A stretch of 64,000 nt of DNA, taken from NCBI GenBank assembly GCA_963674555.1, contig OY771429.1, positions 1,736,001 through 1,800,000 of the forward strand. Reading direction: 5' to 3'. Positions 50,717 through 58,992 of this stretch are shown here, piece by piece. The notes below the pieces were generated by a model that worked only from the letters and a program-made list of their open reading frames with translations, was not told the origin of the DNA and made no database searches. The stretch is from JBGMEA01 sp963674555 (lineage in GTDB: Bacteria; Bacillota; Clostridia; Eubacteriales; Anaerofustaceae). Each line of letters begins with the position of its first letter. The stretch's first letter is position 1. A program made the position numbers and the translations under genes.

Positions 50717-52064
50717 CATACTAACAGTCGATATCGTTGAAAATATCAGCATGTCCAAAAGCTTGGCGTTTACGGATGAAGGCAAACGGATCGTGATCCG
50801 CGGCGGATACAAGGGACAAAACGCGGATATTCGCATCGTTAAAATGCGCGCCAAACGTTTGGAAGCTGTGATCGAAGCGGTCAATAAGCACGCACCCGAA
50901 GAAACAACGCCGTTGTGTTCCGACTTCGGTCGTTGCGGCGGTTGTCGTTTTCAAGATATCACGTATGAACATCAACTGAATTTAAAACAAGAATATGTAA
51001 AGAATCTATTTGATAAGGCAAGTATCCCTTACGAAAGTTTCGAATCGATCCTACCGTCTCCCGATGTGTGGCATTACCGCAACAAGATGGAGTTTTCGTT
51101 CGGAGACGAAGTCAAAGACGGGGAGCTTACGCTCGGCATGCACGAGAAAGGCAAACATCACAGCATCCTTTCTCTTTCGGACTGTAAGATCGCTCCCGAA
51201 GATTTCTCTGTTTTACTTCGCGCTACACAAGACTACTTTAGAAAGACGGGCGATCCGTTTTATCATTCGTACAACAAAGAAGGTTTCTTGAGGCATTTGG
51301 TGCTTCGTCAAGCATTCGGTACAGAGCAGTTACTCATCAACTTAGTCACAACAAGTGGGCGCACACTGGATAAGCAAGCTTTTGTCGATATGGTTTTGGC
51401 CTTACCGTTGTCGTCCGAGATAGCGGGTATATTGCATACGGTGAACAATTCGCCGTCGGATGCTGTCAAACCCGAGAGTATTGAACTGCTTTACGGCAAG
51501 GATTTTATTATGGAGTCTCTTTGTGGGCTCAACTTTCAAATATCGCCTTTTTCATTTTTTCAAACAAACACACGCGGCGCGGAAGTGCTTTACAATAAAG
51601 TGAAAGACTATGTCGGAGACGCGGACGATAAAGTCCTCTTTGACCTATATTGTGGTACGGGTACGATCGCGCAGATCCTGTCCGATAAGGCAAAAGCGGT
51701 ATACGGTATCGAGATCGTTGAAGAAGCTGTTGAGGCTGCGAAGATGAACGCGGAGAAAAACGCGATCGACAATTGCGTTTTTATATGCGGTGATGTGCTT
51801 GAAAAAGTGGAGGAACTTGACGTAAAACCCGATGTTATCGTGCTTGATCCGCCGAGGGCGGGCATCCATCCGAAAGCGATCGACAAGATCATTTCGTTCG
51901 CGCCCTACACATTCGTATATGTCAGTTGCAAAGCGACTTCGCTGATCAACGATTTGCCCAAATTCCTCGAAGCGGGTTATACGATAAAACGCATCTGTCC
52001 CGTGGATATGTTCCCGCATACGGAGCACGTGGAGACGGTTTGCCTTTTAGAACGTTCTGTATAG
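50703..52064 (+). CDS. rlmD: 23S rRNA (uracil-5-)-methyltransferase, RlmD/TrmA family
   Basis: 453 residues from TTG at 50703, within the end of the kinase gene, six bases after GAGG. TRAM domain (about 5-60), [4Fe-4S] cysteines in CSDFGRCGGC (about 74-83) with a fourth Cys near 165, SAM motif DLYCGTGTIAQILSDKAKAVYGIE and the catalytic block DPPRAGIHPKAI plus YVSCKATSLINDL with nucleophile Cys. Makes m5U in rRNA; which position (747, 1939 or both) cannot be told. Coupled to the unrelated kinase gene. Confidence 0.88.
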   Translation: MKKNDILTVDIVENISMSKSLAFTDEGKRIVIRGGYKGQNADIRIVKMRAKRLEAVIEAVNKHAPEETTPLCSDFGRCGGCRFQDITYEHQLNLKQEYVKNLFDKASIPYESFESILPSPDVWHYRNKMEFSFGDEVKDGELTLGMHEKGKHHSILSLSDCKIAPEDFSVLLRATQDYFRKTGDPFYHSYNKEGFLRHLVLRQAFGTEQLLINLVTTSGRTLDKQAFVDMVLALPLSSEIAGILHTVNNSPSDAVKPESIELLYGKDFIMESLCGLNFQISPFSFFQTNTRGAEVLYNKVKDYVGDADDKVLFDLYCGTGTIAQILSDKAKAVYGIEIVEEAVEAAKMNAEKNAIDNCVFICGDVLEKVEELDVKPDVIVLDPPRAGIHPKAIDKIISFAPYTFVYVSCKATSLINDLPKFLEAGYTIKRICPVDMFPHTEHVETVCLLERSV

Positions 52065-52106
52065 AGGATCAAGAATATATGAGAAAATTAAGTGGGGGTA
52101 AAAGGA

Positions 52107-52385
52107 ATGGATAAAGAGAATAGTGATTTTGCAAAGTCAAGTAAAGTGAAAGATAAGAAATCCGAAGTGATTGACGGTTATACAATAAAATATCATGCAA
52201 ACGGATTGACTGTTTGGTCGAAAGGGAAAATTGTCGATGGACAACCCGATGGTTATTGGGAATGGTATAGGATCGATGGAACGATAAAACGCTCAGGGTA
52301 TTTTGATAACGGAAACCCCGTAGGCGAGTGGATCACATATGACAGTAAAGGTGAGATATATAAGACGACGCAATATGATAAATGA
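52107..52385 (+). CDS. MORN-repeat protein (YwqK-like)
   Basis: 92 residues. Three to four short repeats: YTIKYHANGLTVWSKGKIVDGQPDGYWEW, DGTIKRSGYFDNGNPVGEW and TYDSKGEIYKTTQY; the pattern G-x-W/Y-x-G is MORN_2-like, as in the YwqK antitoxin of a contact-dependent pair, but no partner toxin gene is next to it. ATG at 52107 lies after GGGGGTAAAAGG. Basic, acidic and Lys-rich N-terminus (DFAKSSKVKDKKSE). Confidence 0.7.
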   Translation: MDKENSDFAKSSKVKDKKSEVIDGYTIKYHANGLTVWSKGKIVDGQPDGYWEWYRIDGTIKRSGYFDNGNPVGEWITYDSKGEIYKTTQYDK

Positions 52386-52504
52386 GAATATAAATTATAC
52401 TAAAAAGTACCAAAGGGATCACTATACCATAACAACATCATCTCTCAATCGTTGGTAAGATTATTCAGGATTTAGATCATATAAATAAATTGGAAGGTGT
52501 AATT

Positions 52505-53386
52505 ATGAAAAAGATCAGCTTGATATTTGCATTAACTTTAGTTCTTATTTTGTCTGTTCCTCAAGTTATTTTTGCGAATATGGTAGCCCCCGATGATCCG
52601 GATATCGGTTCGTCTGTAACCTTTGAGAAAAACGATACGATCTCAGTATTATCGGAGGTGTTGGATATTACGGTCAGCGGTTCGCAGGCGCATATTGTTG
52701 CGACATACAGGATGAAGAACACGTCCGATAAAAGCATTACCACAAAATCGATGTTCCTTTCTCCGAATATTGAAAACAGTGATGTAAAGGTCGTAGTGAA
52801 TCATAAAGACGCGTCTTTTACGGTTGAAAGTTATGCCTTATATTACGACACGGAAATCCAAACGGATGATTGGCAATATGCCGTGCTTACAGAGGATGAG
52901 GACGCATACTCTTACGGCGAACAGACAGTTGACAGTATCACGTTCGAGATGGCTTTTACGCCGAATGAAGAATATGATGTGGTCGTTTCTTATGATTATC
53001 GACTCGGCGGATACCCGAACTCGAATTCTGACATTAAAGAAGGCGAAATCTACTACTATCTTAAACCCGCGGCTATGTGGAAAGATTTCTCAAGCTTAAC
53101 GATAAACCTGTATCTTGACAAAGATATGCCTGTTGTAAAAAGCAGCAATCTTGAATTTGAAGAAATCGACACACGCATTTACCGATATACTTCGGATACA
53201 TTGCCTGATGAAAACCTGAAAATTTTCATAGACCAAAATGGGTGGCAAAACTTTTGGAGCTCATTTAGAAACCCATATTTTTGGATGGCGGCGATCATGA
53301 TCATACCGCTCATCTTATTCGGTCTTTTGGTTGTCATATTGATCGTTCGACGTGTCCGTAAAAAGAAGAGAGAATCACAAGAATAA
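52505..53386 (+). CDS. Signal-peptide-bearing, C-terminally anchored membrane protein
   Basis: 293 residues. Signal peptide 1-25 (ends LSVPQVIFAN), extracytoplasmic beta-rich domain, one C-terminal membrane helix (about 257-280: MAAIMIIPLILFGLLVVILIV) and a basic tail. Resembles DUF4424-type secreted proteins in its VTFEKNDTISVLSEVLDITVSG pattern, with modest certainty. ATG at 52505 follows GGAAGGTG. No partner obvious. Confidence 0.65.
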   Translation: MKKISLIFALTLVLILSVPQVIFANMVAPDDPDIGSSVTFEKNDTISVLSEVLDITVSGSQAHIVATYRMKNTSDKSITTKSMFLSPNIENSDVKVVVNHKDASFTVESYALYYDTEIQTDDWQYAVLTEDEDAYSYGEQTVDSITFEMAFTPNEEYDVVVSYDYRLGGYPNSNSDIKEGEIYYYLKPAAMWKDFSSLTINLYLDKDMPVVKSSNLEFEEIDTRIYRYTSDTLPDENLKIFIDQNGWQNFWSSFRNPYFWMAAIMIIPLILFGLLVVILIVRRVRKKKRESQE

Positions 53387-53629
53387 AAGATTTGTGCGTT
53401 GCGTGATCGAATGTGTCCGCACCATGAGAATGTCCCTTTATAAGGAATACTTAGTGGAGATGGAAAGTAGAAAACATTGAGTCATAATAGGAATGCAACT
53501 GTCAACATCAGGGAATAACTGTTACGTGGATACTTACTAATAAATACACAACTGTTAGAAACAGCATGCTACTATTTCAATTCTCTTTTAGAAATACTCA
53601 ACGTTTTAAAAGAAAGGTGTTTGAATATT
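53387..53629. other. Intergenic region, no gene seen
   Basis: About 240 bases without a supported reading frame or hairpin. Only the ribosome binding site AGAAAGGTG of the next gene is clear near its end. Confidence 0.6.
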
Positions 53630-54343
53630 ATGTTTGAAGCTATTCGAGAATGGGTCACGTTTGCCGCCGATGTCTGTATTTTATTGATTACTATTTATAC
53701 ATTTGTAATAACTTTTGTATCAAAAAAAATCAAAGTCTTAGCTTTCTCTGAATCTCATTCGATAAAGAATGGAAATAATTTTTCGGTGGTTATAGAAAAC
53801 CGATCACTATCACCTCAAGTTATAGAAAGCATATATATGATTTATGAAAATACATATAAGATTGAGCTTAAGAAGTTTGATGTTCCATTGATATTAGAAT
53901 CGTTTAAGGCGCTTAAAGTACAATCAGATAATTTTTCGTTTACTGCTCCATCTTTACCTACACTAATGGCGACTAAAATTACGTTTGAGATAACAACATC
54001 CCGTAAGCGTATATATTTACGATTCAATAAAAAAACTGATAAAGTTACGCCAGATATGAAGAAGATTCATTATAATGTAACAAAAGTAATAAATACATAT
54101 AATGGTAAAATTATACCCCAAGGCGCAAAATTTGCATTAAACGTTTCAAAAGAAGACTGGAATGAAACTGTTTTTGTTTTTTCATCTGGTATGATGACAG
54201 ATGAAATTTTAGGTGTCAACGCCATACCAGTAAAAGTAGTGCAAGAAAAGGAAAGTTTAACTAATTTTTTAGACAATTGGCTTAAACCAATTGGTATAGA
54301 ATATTATATAGATATGTCTCTGCGTGATCTTTCAGCGCAATAA
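53630..54343 (+). CDS. Membrane-anchored protein of unknown function, AT-rich
   Basis: 237 residues from ATG at 53630 (11 bases after AAGGTG). One N-terminal membrane helix (about 7-31), the remainder a soluble beta-rich domain (about 35-150 resembling an immunoglobulin-like or DUF-type fold) and a helical C-terminus. No motif recognised. The gene is visibly more AT-rich than its neighbours and may have been acquired. No mobile element signature flanks it. Confidence 0.55.
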   Translation: MFEAIREWVTFAADVCILLITIYTFVITFVSKKIKVLAFSESHSIKNGNNFSVVIENRSLSPQVIESIYMIYENTYKIELKKFDVPLILESFKALKVQSDNFSFTAPSLPTLMATKITFEITTSRKRIYLRFNKKTDKVTPDMKKIHYNVTKVINTYNGKIIPQGAKFALNVSKEDWNETVFVFSSGMMTDEILGVNAIPVKVVQEKESLTNFLDNWLKPIGIEYYIDMSLRDLSAQ

Positions 54344-54471
54344 TTAATAAATAAGTAATTGACCGAATCTATTTTATTTCCATCGAAGTGAAGATGAAGC
54401 AATGATGTTGTTTTAAGTTCATCTCAGGTATCTTCAAGGACGTTAATCAATTTAACTTAAAGGAGAAACCC

Positions 54472-54912
54472 ATGAACATCAAAAAAGTCACGGGAAATAA
54501 AAAAGAATACTTAGAGCTTCTGCTGCTTGCAGACGAGCAGGAAAACATGATCGATAAATACCTCGTAAGAGGAGATATGTTTGTCCTCGATGACGACGGC
54601 GTTGTAGCCGAATGTGTCGTTACGAAAGAAGCCGACGGTATATACGAGATCAAAAATATCGCGGTAAAACCCGACATGCAAAGACGCGGTTACGGACGAG
54701 CGTTGATAGATTTTGTATGCGCTTATTATCCCGACTGTAATACCATGCTGGTCGGTACGGGCGATACGCCATCTTCTTTGACGTTCTATCGCAAGTGCGG
54801 GTTTACGGATTCGCACCGCATCAAAAACTTCATCAAAGAGAATTACGACAAGCCGATCTTTGTGGACGGTAAACAGCTTATTGATATGGTCTATTTAAAG
54901 CGGGAACTGTAA
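54472..54912 (+). CDS. GNAT family N-acetyltransferase
   Basis: 146 residues. Acetyl-CoA loop VKPDMQRRGYGRALIDFVCA (about 64-83; Q-R-R-G-Y-G-R), then GTGDTPSSLTFYRKCGFTDSHR typical of the YhbS/YjcF group. ATG follows AAAGGAG. Followed by a second, longer GNAT 40 bases later. Substrate unknown. Confidence 0.88.
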   Translation: MNIKKVTGNKKEYLELLLLADEQENMIDKYLVRGDMFVLDDDGVVAECVVTKEADGIYEIKNIAVKPDMQRRGYGRALIDFVCAYYPDCNTMLVGTGDTPSSLTFYRKCGFTDSHRIKNFIKENYDKPIFVDGKQLIDMVYLKREL

Positions 54913-54952
54913 TATGTCGCTTATATGATATTCACGTTCTATTGGAGGACAA

Positions 54953-55597
54953 ATGAGTCAAACGATCAACATTAGAAATGAAGAAGAAAAGGATCATCAA
55001 ATCGTTGAAGATATGACGAGGAGAGCCTTTTGGAATCTATATATCCCCGGGTGCGTCGAACATTATTTGGTGCATATTATGCGTTCTCACGAAGATTTTA
55101 TACCCGAGTTGGACTTTGTGATAGAGGTCGATGGTCAAATCATCGGTAATGTCATGTACACAAAAGCGAAACTGGTTGACGAAAACGGAGAAGAAAAAGA
55201 GATCCTTACGTTCGGTCCCGTTTGTATAGCGCCCGAATACCAAAGAAAAGGATACGGCAAACAATTATTGGAGTATTCTTTTAAGCAAGCTAGTTCTATG
55301 GGTTATGATGTGATCGTGATCTTCGGCAACCCGTACAATTATGTAAGCCGCGGTTTTAAGAGCTGTAAGAAATATAATATTTCTCTTGCAAATGGGAAGT
55401 GTCCGTCTGCAATGATGGTCAAAGAACTGAAACCGAACGCGTTGGATGGGCGAAAATGGTTTTATTATGATAGTCCGGTCATGCAGATAGACGAAAAAGA
55501 CGCTGAGCGTTTTGACGCGTCTTTGGAACCAATGGAAAAAGGATATCAGCCGAGTCAGGAAGCGTTTTATATCAGCAGTCATTCTGTTGTGCAGTGA
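54953..55597 (+). CDS. GNAT family N-acetyltransferase (YhbS-like)
   Basis: 214 residues. Central acetyl-CoA loop IAPEYQRKGYGKQLLEYSFK (about 90-109). The N-terminal part (HQIVEDMTRRAFWNLYIPGC, HYLVHIMRSHEDFIPELD) and a C-terminal extension (GYQPSQEAFY) match longer GNATs (COG3153). It follows another GNAT gene closely; the pair may be one transcript. Substrate unknown. Confidence 0.87.
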   Translation: MSQTINIRNEEEKDHQIVEDMTRRAFWNLYIPGCVEHYLVHIMRSHEDFIPELDFVIEVDGQIIGNVMYTKAKLVDENGEEKEILTFGPVCIAPEYQRKGYGKQLLEYSFKQASSMGYDVIVIFGNPYNYVSRGFKSCKKYNISLANGKCPSAMMVKELKPNALDGRKWFYYDSPVMQIDEKDAERFDASLEPMEKGYQPSQEAFYISSHSVVQ

Positions 55598-55694
55598 TCA
55601 TTTCTTGATCATATATGTCGAGTTTATCGATATGTTTATTTGGTACGGATGATTTTGAAACAGTAATTATCAGAAAAGATCGAAGGTGTTCCTA

Positions 55695-56027
55695 TTGGGA
55701 AAAGCAGTCTATGACGAAGAAATTAAAGATATGTTGGAATCGTTTTTGTTGGATATCCCAATTGTAGTACCCGGTAAAATGTTCGGATATCCTGCTTATT
55801 ACGTGAATAAAAAACTTTTTGCTTGTGTCTATGGGAATGGCGTAGGTTTAAAAGTGCCGTCAGATATGGCTGAGAAGCTTCTCAAAAAGGAAGGGATCAT
55901 ACCTTTCACACCCATGGGCAGAAAAAAAATGAGAGAATGGATCCAGATCAATCGACAGTCTCCGCAAGATTATTTGCTTGACAGGGCGATATTTGAACGA
56001 TCGATCGAATTTGTTTCGGCATTGTAA
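55695..56027 (+). CDS. TfoX N-terminal-like / YjbR-like small protein
   Basis: 110 residues from TTG at 55695, six bases after AAGGTG; a GTG at 55686 lies inside that ribosome binding site. VPGKMFGYPAYYVNKKLFACVY and VGLKVP are typical of the TfoX_N / MmcQ-like single-domain fold. Role of the stand-alone domain is unknown. It precedes the ferritin-like gene in the same direction. Confidence 0.7.
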   Translation: MGKAVYDEEIKDMLESFLLDIPIVVPGKMFGYPAYYVNKKLFACVYGNGVGLKVPSDMAEKLLKKEGIIPFTPMGRKKMREWIQINRQSPQDYLLDRAIFERSIEFVSAL

Positions 56028-56073
56028 GATCGTACATAAAATTAAATTATACTAAATCCTATGAAATTTATGA

Positions 56074-56116
56074 TATAATTTAATTGTAAGGATATCTGCG
56101 GTAAAAGCAGATGTCC
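56074..56116 (+). promoter_or_regulatory. Promoter and 5' UTR hairpin of the ferritin-like gene
   Basis: TATAAT at 56074-56079. From about the fourth transcribed base, GGATATCTGC (56090-56099) pairs with GCAGATGTCC (56107-56116) in a 10-bp stem with one G-T pair around GGTAAAA. The ribosome binding site AAAGGAG is about 25 bases later. Confidence 0.55.
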
Positions 56117-56153
56117 GATATGAAAATATGCACAAATAGAAAGGAGAATTATT

Positions 56154-56459
56154 ATGCCGGATTTTGGACAACCGTTTTCAGGCCTAGCAAAAGACAAGAA
56201 GCTTACTGACGCGGAACTGATCAGAGCCATTCGATTCATGATCTCAGCCGAATACGAAGCTATACAGCTTTATATGCAACTTGCGGAATCGATCGATAAT
56301 AAACTGGCTATCGAAGTGCTCAAAGATATCGCTGATGAGGAGCGCGTACATGCGGGAGAATTCCTGCGACTTCTTCATGAATTGGATCCCGAAGAAGCGA
56401 ACTTCTATCAAGAAGGCGCTGAGGAAGTAGAAGAAGAAATAGAGAAGATGAACGGGTAG
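56154..56459 (+). CDS. Encapsulated-ferritin-like (Flp/EncFtn) protein
   Basis: 101 residues. Two helices with the iron-binding pattern: ISAEYEAIQLYMQLAE (about 31-46, Glu-x2-Tyr) and DIADEERVHAGEFLRLL (about 60-76, E-E-x2-H), then DPEEANFYQEGAEEVEEEIEK. The sequence order closely resembles the ferritin-like domain fused to archaeal encapsulins and stand-alone encapsulin cargo proteins. No encapsulin shell gene adjoins it. It probably oxidises Fe2+ as a ring-shaped oligomer. ATG follows AAAGGAG. Confidence 0.8.
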   Translation: MPDFGQPFSGLAKDKKLTDAELIRAIRFMISAEYEAIQLYMQLAESIDNKLAIEVLKDIADEERVHAGEFLRLLHELDPEEANFYQEGAEEVEEEIEKMNG

Positions 56460-56477
56460 TTACAGGAAACAAGTGAG

Positions 56478-56512
56478 GCACTCTGCGTTAATTTCGCTGA
56501 GTGCTTTATTTA
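56478..56512 (+). terminator. Intrinsic terminator
   Basis: GCACTCTGCG (56478-56487) / CGCTGAGTGC (56495-56504) with one T-T mismatch, then TTTATTTAT. Confidence 0.75.
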
Positions 56513-56682
56513 TGTTCAGACTTTTCGGTATGATATACTTGACATAAGAATGATAACTGTATTTATACTATTATTAACGAAAAGAAATAGTAATTTGCCT
56601 ATTGTTAGGTAATTCGATCTGGGATAAATATAAGATATATCATTGAGATACTTCGGATAGTATTATGAGGTTTTAATCGAGA

Positions 56683-57729
56683 ATGAAACGTAAAAAACGA
56701 ATCATTTCAGTTTTGATATTAACAATATCGATCGTCTGCAGTGCGATCTTTATCCCTTGGATGAGTGTGAGAGCCTTGTTCACGCCTTTGCCGGATACGG
56801 TTCAAGAGCAAGTTGAGGCTGCAGAAAAGCTCGGTTTGGACGGCATCATCGTTTATGTCGATCAAGGATCTAAAGAGCCTGTCTTTTATACCGCGGGTTT
56901 TGCGGATAGAGATGCGCAAGTTGCGATCGATCAAGATGATCTGTTTAAGATAGCAAGTATCAGTAAATTATATATCGCGGTCGCCGCTGTTAAATTGATC
57001 GACGATCAACTTTTATCGCTGGACAGTACGCTTGCACAGCTCTTGCCCGAACTGGATGGGCGTATCGAATACGCAGATGTGATAACTCTAAGGATGATGC
57101 TTCAACATCGTAGCGGTATCCCAGACTGGATCAAAGATCCTGAATTTCCGTGGGACAGATCCGTTACGGGTGTTGACGAAGTTTTGGCGTTTGCATTAGA
57201 CAAGCCTGCGGATTTCGAGCCTGATGCCCGCTACGAATATTCAAACACGAATTATTTATTGATCGGGAAGATCATTGACAAAACACTCGGATACAGTTAT
57301 AAAGAATATATCCGTGAAGTGATTTTGGAACCGCTCGGTTTGACGCACACATATGGTTCTTTGAGTGAGGCGGGTGCTGATAATGTTATCAGTGGCTATA
57401 CGGTTGAATATGACGGAGATGTAAAGCTGCTTGATTTTGTGGCTCCGGGTGGGTCGATGGTCGCAACGGCCGAAGATGTCGGGATATTCATAAGGGCGCT
57501 AAATGACGGGTCTTTACTTACCGATGAAGAACAAGCACTTTATTCATCCGTTTATGTGTACGGACATACGGGGTTATTGCCGGGTTATTCAAGCATCGCG
57601 GAATATCATGCGGATATCGATACAGTCGTCGTTCAGTTTGTGAATACGAGCGGTGGGGAAACTTGGTCGGTGACACAGATCATGTATAACCGAATCGTAA
57701 AAATATTGCGCAAACAAGATAAACAATAA
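56683..57729 (+). CDS. Beta-lactamase/PBP-fold serine hydrolase
   Basis: 348 residues with an N-terminal signal anchor (about 7-27). SxxK motif SISK (about 90-93), YSN motif YEYSNTNYLL and third motif YGHTGLLPGYSS in order, characteristic of class C beta-lactamase-like esterases and D-alanyl-D-alanine carboxypeptidases. Extracytoplasmic. Most such proteins (COG1680) are esterases or peptidases, not true beta-lactamases. Start ATG has only a weak upstream site. Confidence 0.87.
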   Translation: MKRKKRIISVLILTISIVCSAIFIPWMSVRALFTPLPDTVQEQVEAAEKLGLDGIIVYVDQGSKEPVFYTAGFADRDAQVAIDQDDLFKIASISKLYIAVAAVKLIDDQLLSLDSTLAQLLPELDGRIEYADVITLRMMLQHRSGIPDWIKDPEFPWDRSVTGVDEVLAFALDKPADFEPDARYEYSNTNYLLIGKIIDKTLGYSYKEYIREVILEPLGLTHTYGSLSEAGADNVISGYTVEYDGDVKLLDFVAPGGSMVATAEDVGIFIRALNDGSLLTDEEQALYSSVYVYGHTGLLPGYSSIAEYHADIDTVVVQFVNTSGGETWSVTQIMYNRIVKILRKQDKQ

Positions 57730-57770
57730 TTCATAAAATCCGTTTTGAAAAAAACTTTAAGGATAATGTT

Positions 57771-58208
57771 ATGAAACAATTGCAATTTTCGATTCAAATA
57801 AATCGCCCAAGTGAGAGAGTGTGGCAAACGCTTTGGAACGACAGTACATTTCGTGATTGGGCGGGTATTATCGATGAAGGCACCTATAAAAAAGGCGTTA
57901 TGCAAGAAGGAAATGAAATACAGTTTCTTTCTTCCGTAAACGGCTACGGTGTGACGAGCTTGGTTGAAAAGCTTGATCCGAATCATTTCGTGCAATTCAG
58001 ACACGCCGCAGATACAAAAGAAAAGGGACGACAGTTGCGCGATAAAGAGTGGACAGGGGGAACGGAGAGTTATTCCCTTAAAGAAACAAACGGAGTTACG
58101 ACATTGACCGTTGAGATCGAAGTTCCGCAGGAACAAGAAGAGACCTTTACTGTCAGATTCCCAAAGGCATTAGAACGTATTAAAATTTTAGCGGAACAAA
58201 GTGAGTAA
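57771..58208 (+). CDS. SRPBCC-fold (START/Bet v1-like) protein
   Basis: 145 residues. The order QFSIQINRPSERVWQTLWND, FRDWAGIIDEGTY, MQEGNEIQFLS, then LTVEIEVPQEQEETFTVRF is the beta-alpha2-beta-alpha grip fold (polyketide cyclase/AHSA1-like). Probably binds a hydrophobic ligand. It follows the serine hydrolase by 41 bases and could be co-transcribed with it. Confidence 0.8.
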   Translation: MKQLQFSIQINRPSERVWQTLWNDSTFRDWAGIIDEGTYKKGVMQEGNEIQFLSSVNGYGVTSLVEKLDPNHFVQFRHAADTKEKGRQLRDKEWTGGTESYSLKETNGVTTLTVEIEVPQEQEETFTVRFPKALERIKILAEQSE

Positions 58209-58261
58209 ATATTATATTAAGTTGCTAGTATAGCTTTATGCTTAACTATAAAATAAATTTT

Positions 58262-58382
58262 AGGAGTGTGATATATGAAAAATTACGAACATAAGGAGAT
58301 TGTGCGCTGACCGGGAGGTTGCGTAAGATCTTAAACACGACCTCCCAATAGGAATTTTATATTCTTAAAGGAGGACAATCCC
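58262..58382 (+). promoter_or_regulatory. Leader of the RNHCP gene: leader peptide plus strong hairpin
   Basis: After the leader peptide stop (58308-58310), GGGAGGTTGCGT (58313-58324) pairs with ACACGACCTCCC (58335-58346), 11 of 12 pairs including one G-T, loop AAGATCTTAA. The right arm CCTCC (58341-58345) could instead pair with the main ribosome binding site GGAGG (58370-58374). A translational switch is inferred. Confidence 0.5.
58275..58310 (+). CDS. Leader peptide MKNYEHKEIVR upstream of RNHCP
   Basis: Eleven codons ending in TGA, with AGGAG (58262-58266) eight bases before the ATG, so translation is likely. The stop lies two bases before a strong hairpin. Not recognised as a known leader. 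In-frame reading beyond TGA would give seven further codons to TAA at 58332-58334 (see findings). Confidence 0.5.
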   Translation: MKNYEHKEIVR

Positions 58383-58814
58383 ATGTACAGGGAAGACAAT
58401 AAAAAATCTACTCATAAGGGATATGATCGGACAAATGTTTGCAAGGATTCGTTTACATGCAAAGTGTGCGGAAAACAAGTTGTTCCGCAAGGTTCGGGAA
58501 CAAATCACCGAAACCATTGCCCCAATTGTATTTCGAGCATCCATGCGGATAACGAACCGGGTGACCGTCAAGCCGATTGCGGCGGAGTCATGGAGCCGAT
58601 CTCAGTGTGGGTAAGGAAAAACGGGGAATGGGCTGTTATACACCGATGTCGTGTGTGCGGTAAAATAAGTTCCAACCGTATAGCAGCTGATGATAACCCT
58701 ATGAAACTTTTATCTATCGCTGTAAGACCCCTTGCTTCACCGCCGTTTCCAATCGAACGCATTGAAGAAATGGTAAGTTTTATCGCTAAAGACGAACAGA
58801 AAAACATTTATTAA
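58383..58814 (+). CDS. RNHCP domain protein
   Basis: 143 residues. CKVCGKQVVPQGSGTNHRNHCPNC (about 21-44, in parts) contains the name-giving RNHCP motif; CGGVMEP and HRCRVCGK provide the second cysteine set. Two zinc-ribbon-like sites are implied (C-x2-C ... C-x2-C and C ... C-x2-C). The RNHCP family (PF12647) has no established function. ATG after AAAGGAGG. Preceded by an unusual leader. Confidence 0.88.
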   Translation: MYREDNKKSTHKGYDRTNVCKDSFTCKVCGKQVVPQGSGTNHRNHCPNCISSIHADNEPGDRQADCGGVMEPISVWVRKNGEWAVIHRCRVCGKISSNRIAADDNPMKLLSIAVRPLASPPFPIERIEEMVSFIAKDEQKNIY

Positions 58815-58817
58815 ATT

Positions 58818-58869
58818 GAGAAACCTCATAGAGTATTTTAAAAAAGATGCTTATGAGGTCTCTTTTTTT
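58818..58869 (+). terminator. Intrinsic terminator
   Basis: CCTCATA (58824-58830) / TATGAGG (58852-58858) with an outer GAGA / TCTC extension, then seven T. Confidence 0.75.
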
Positions 58870-58992
58870 GTAACAGCAAATCGCATTATTTTATAGTGAC
58901 TTGTTTGTAATAGTTTGAAAGAATATAATGTATATAATAAGTGATATCTTTTTGGAATGCAATGAATATGCTCTCTTGAGGAAGGGGGATCT

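Noticed and set aside
56683..57729. A true beta-lactamase resistance gene
   Set aside because: Motifs match the broad serine hydrolase/carboxypeptidase family; nothing specifies beta-lactam hydrolysis.
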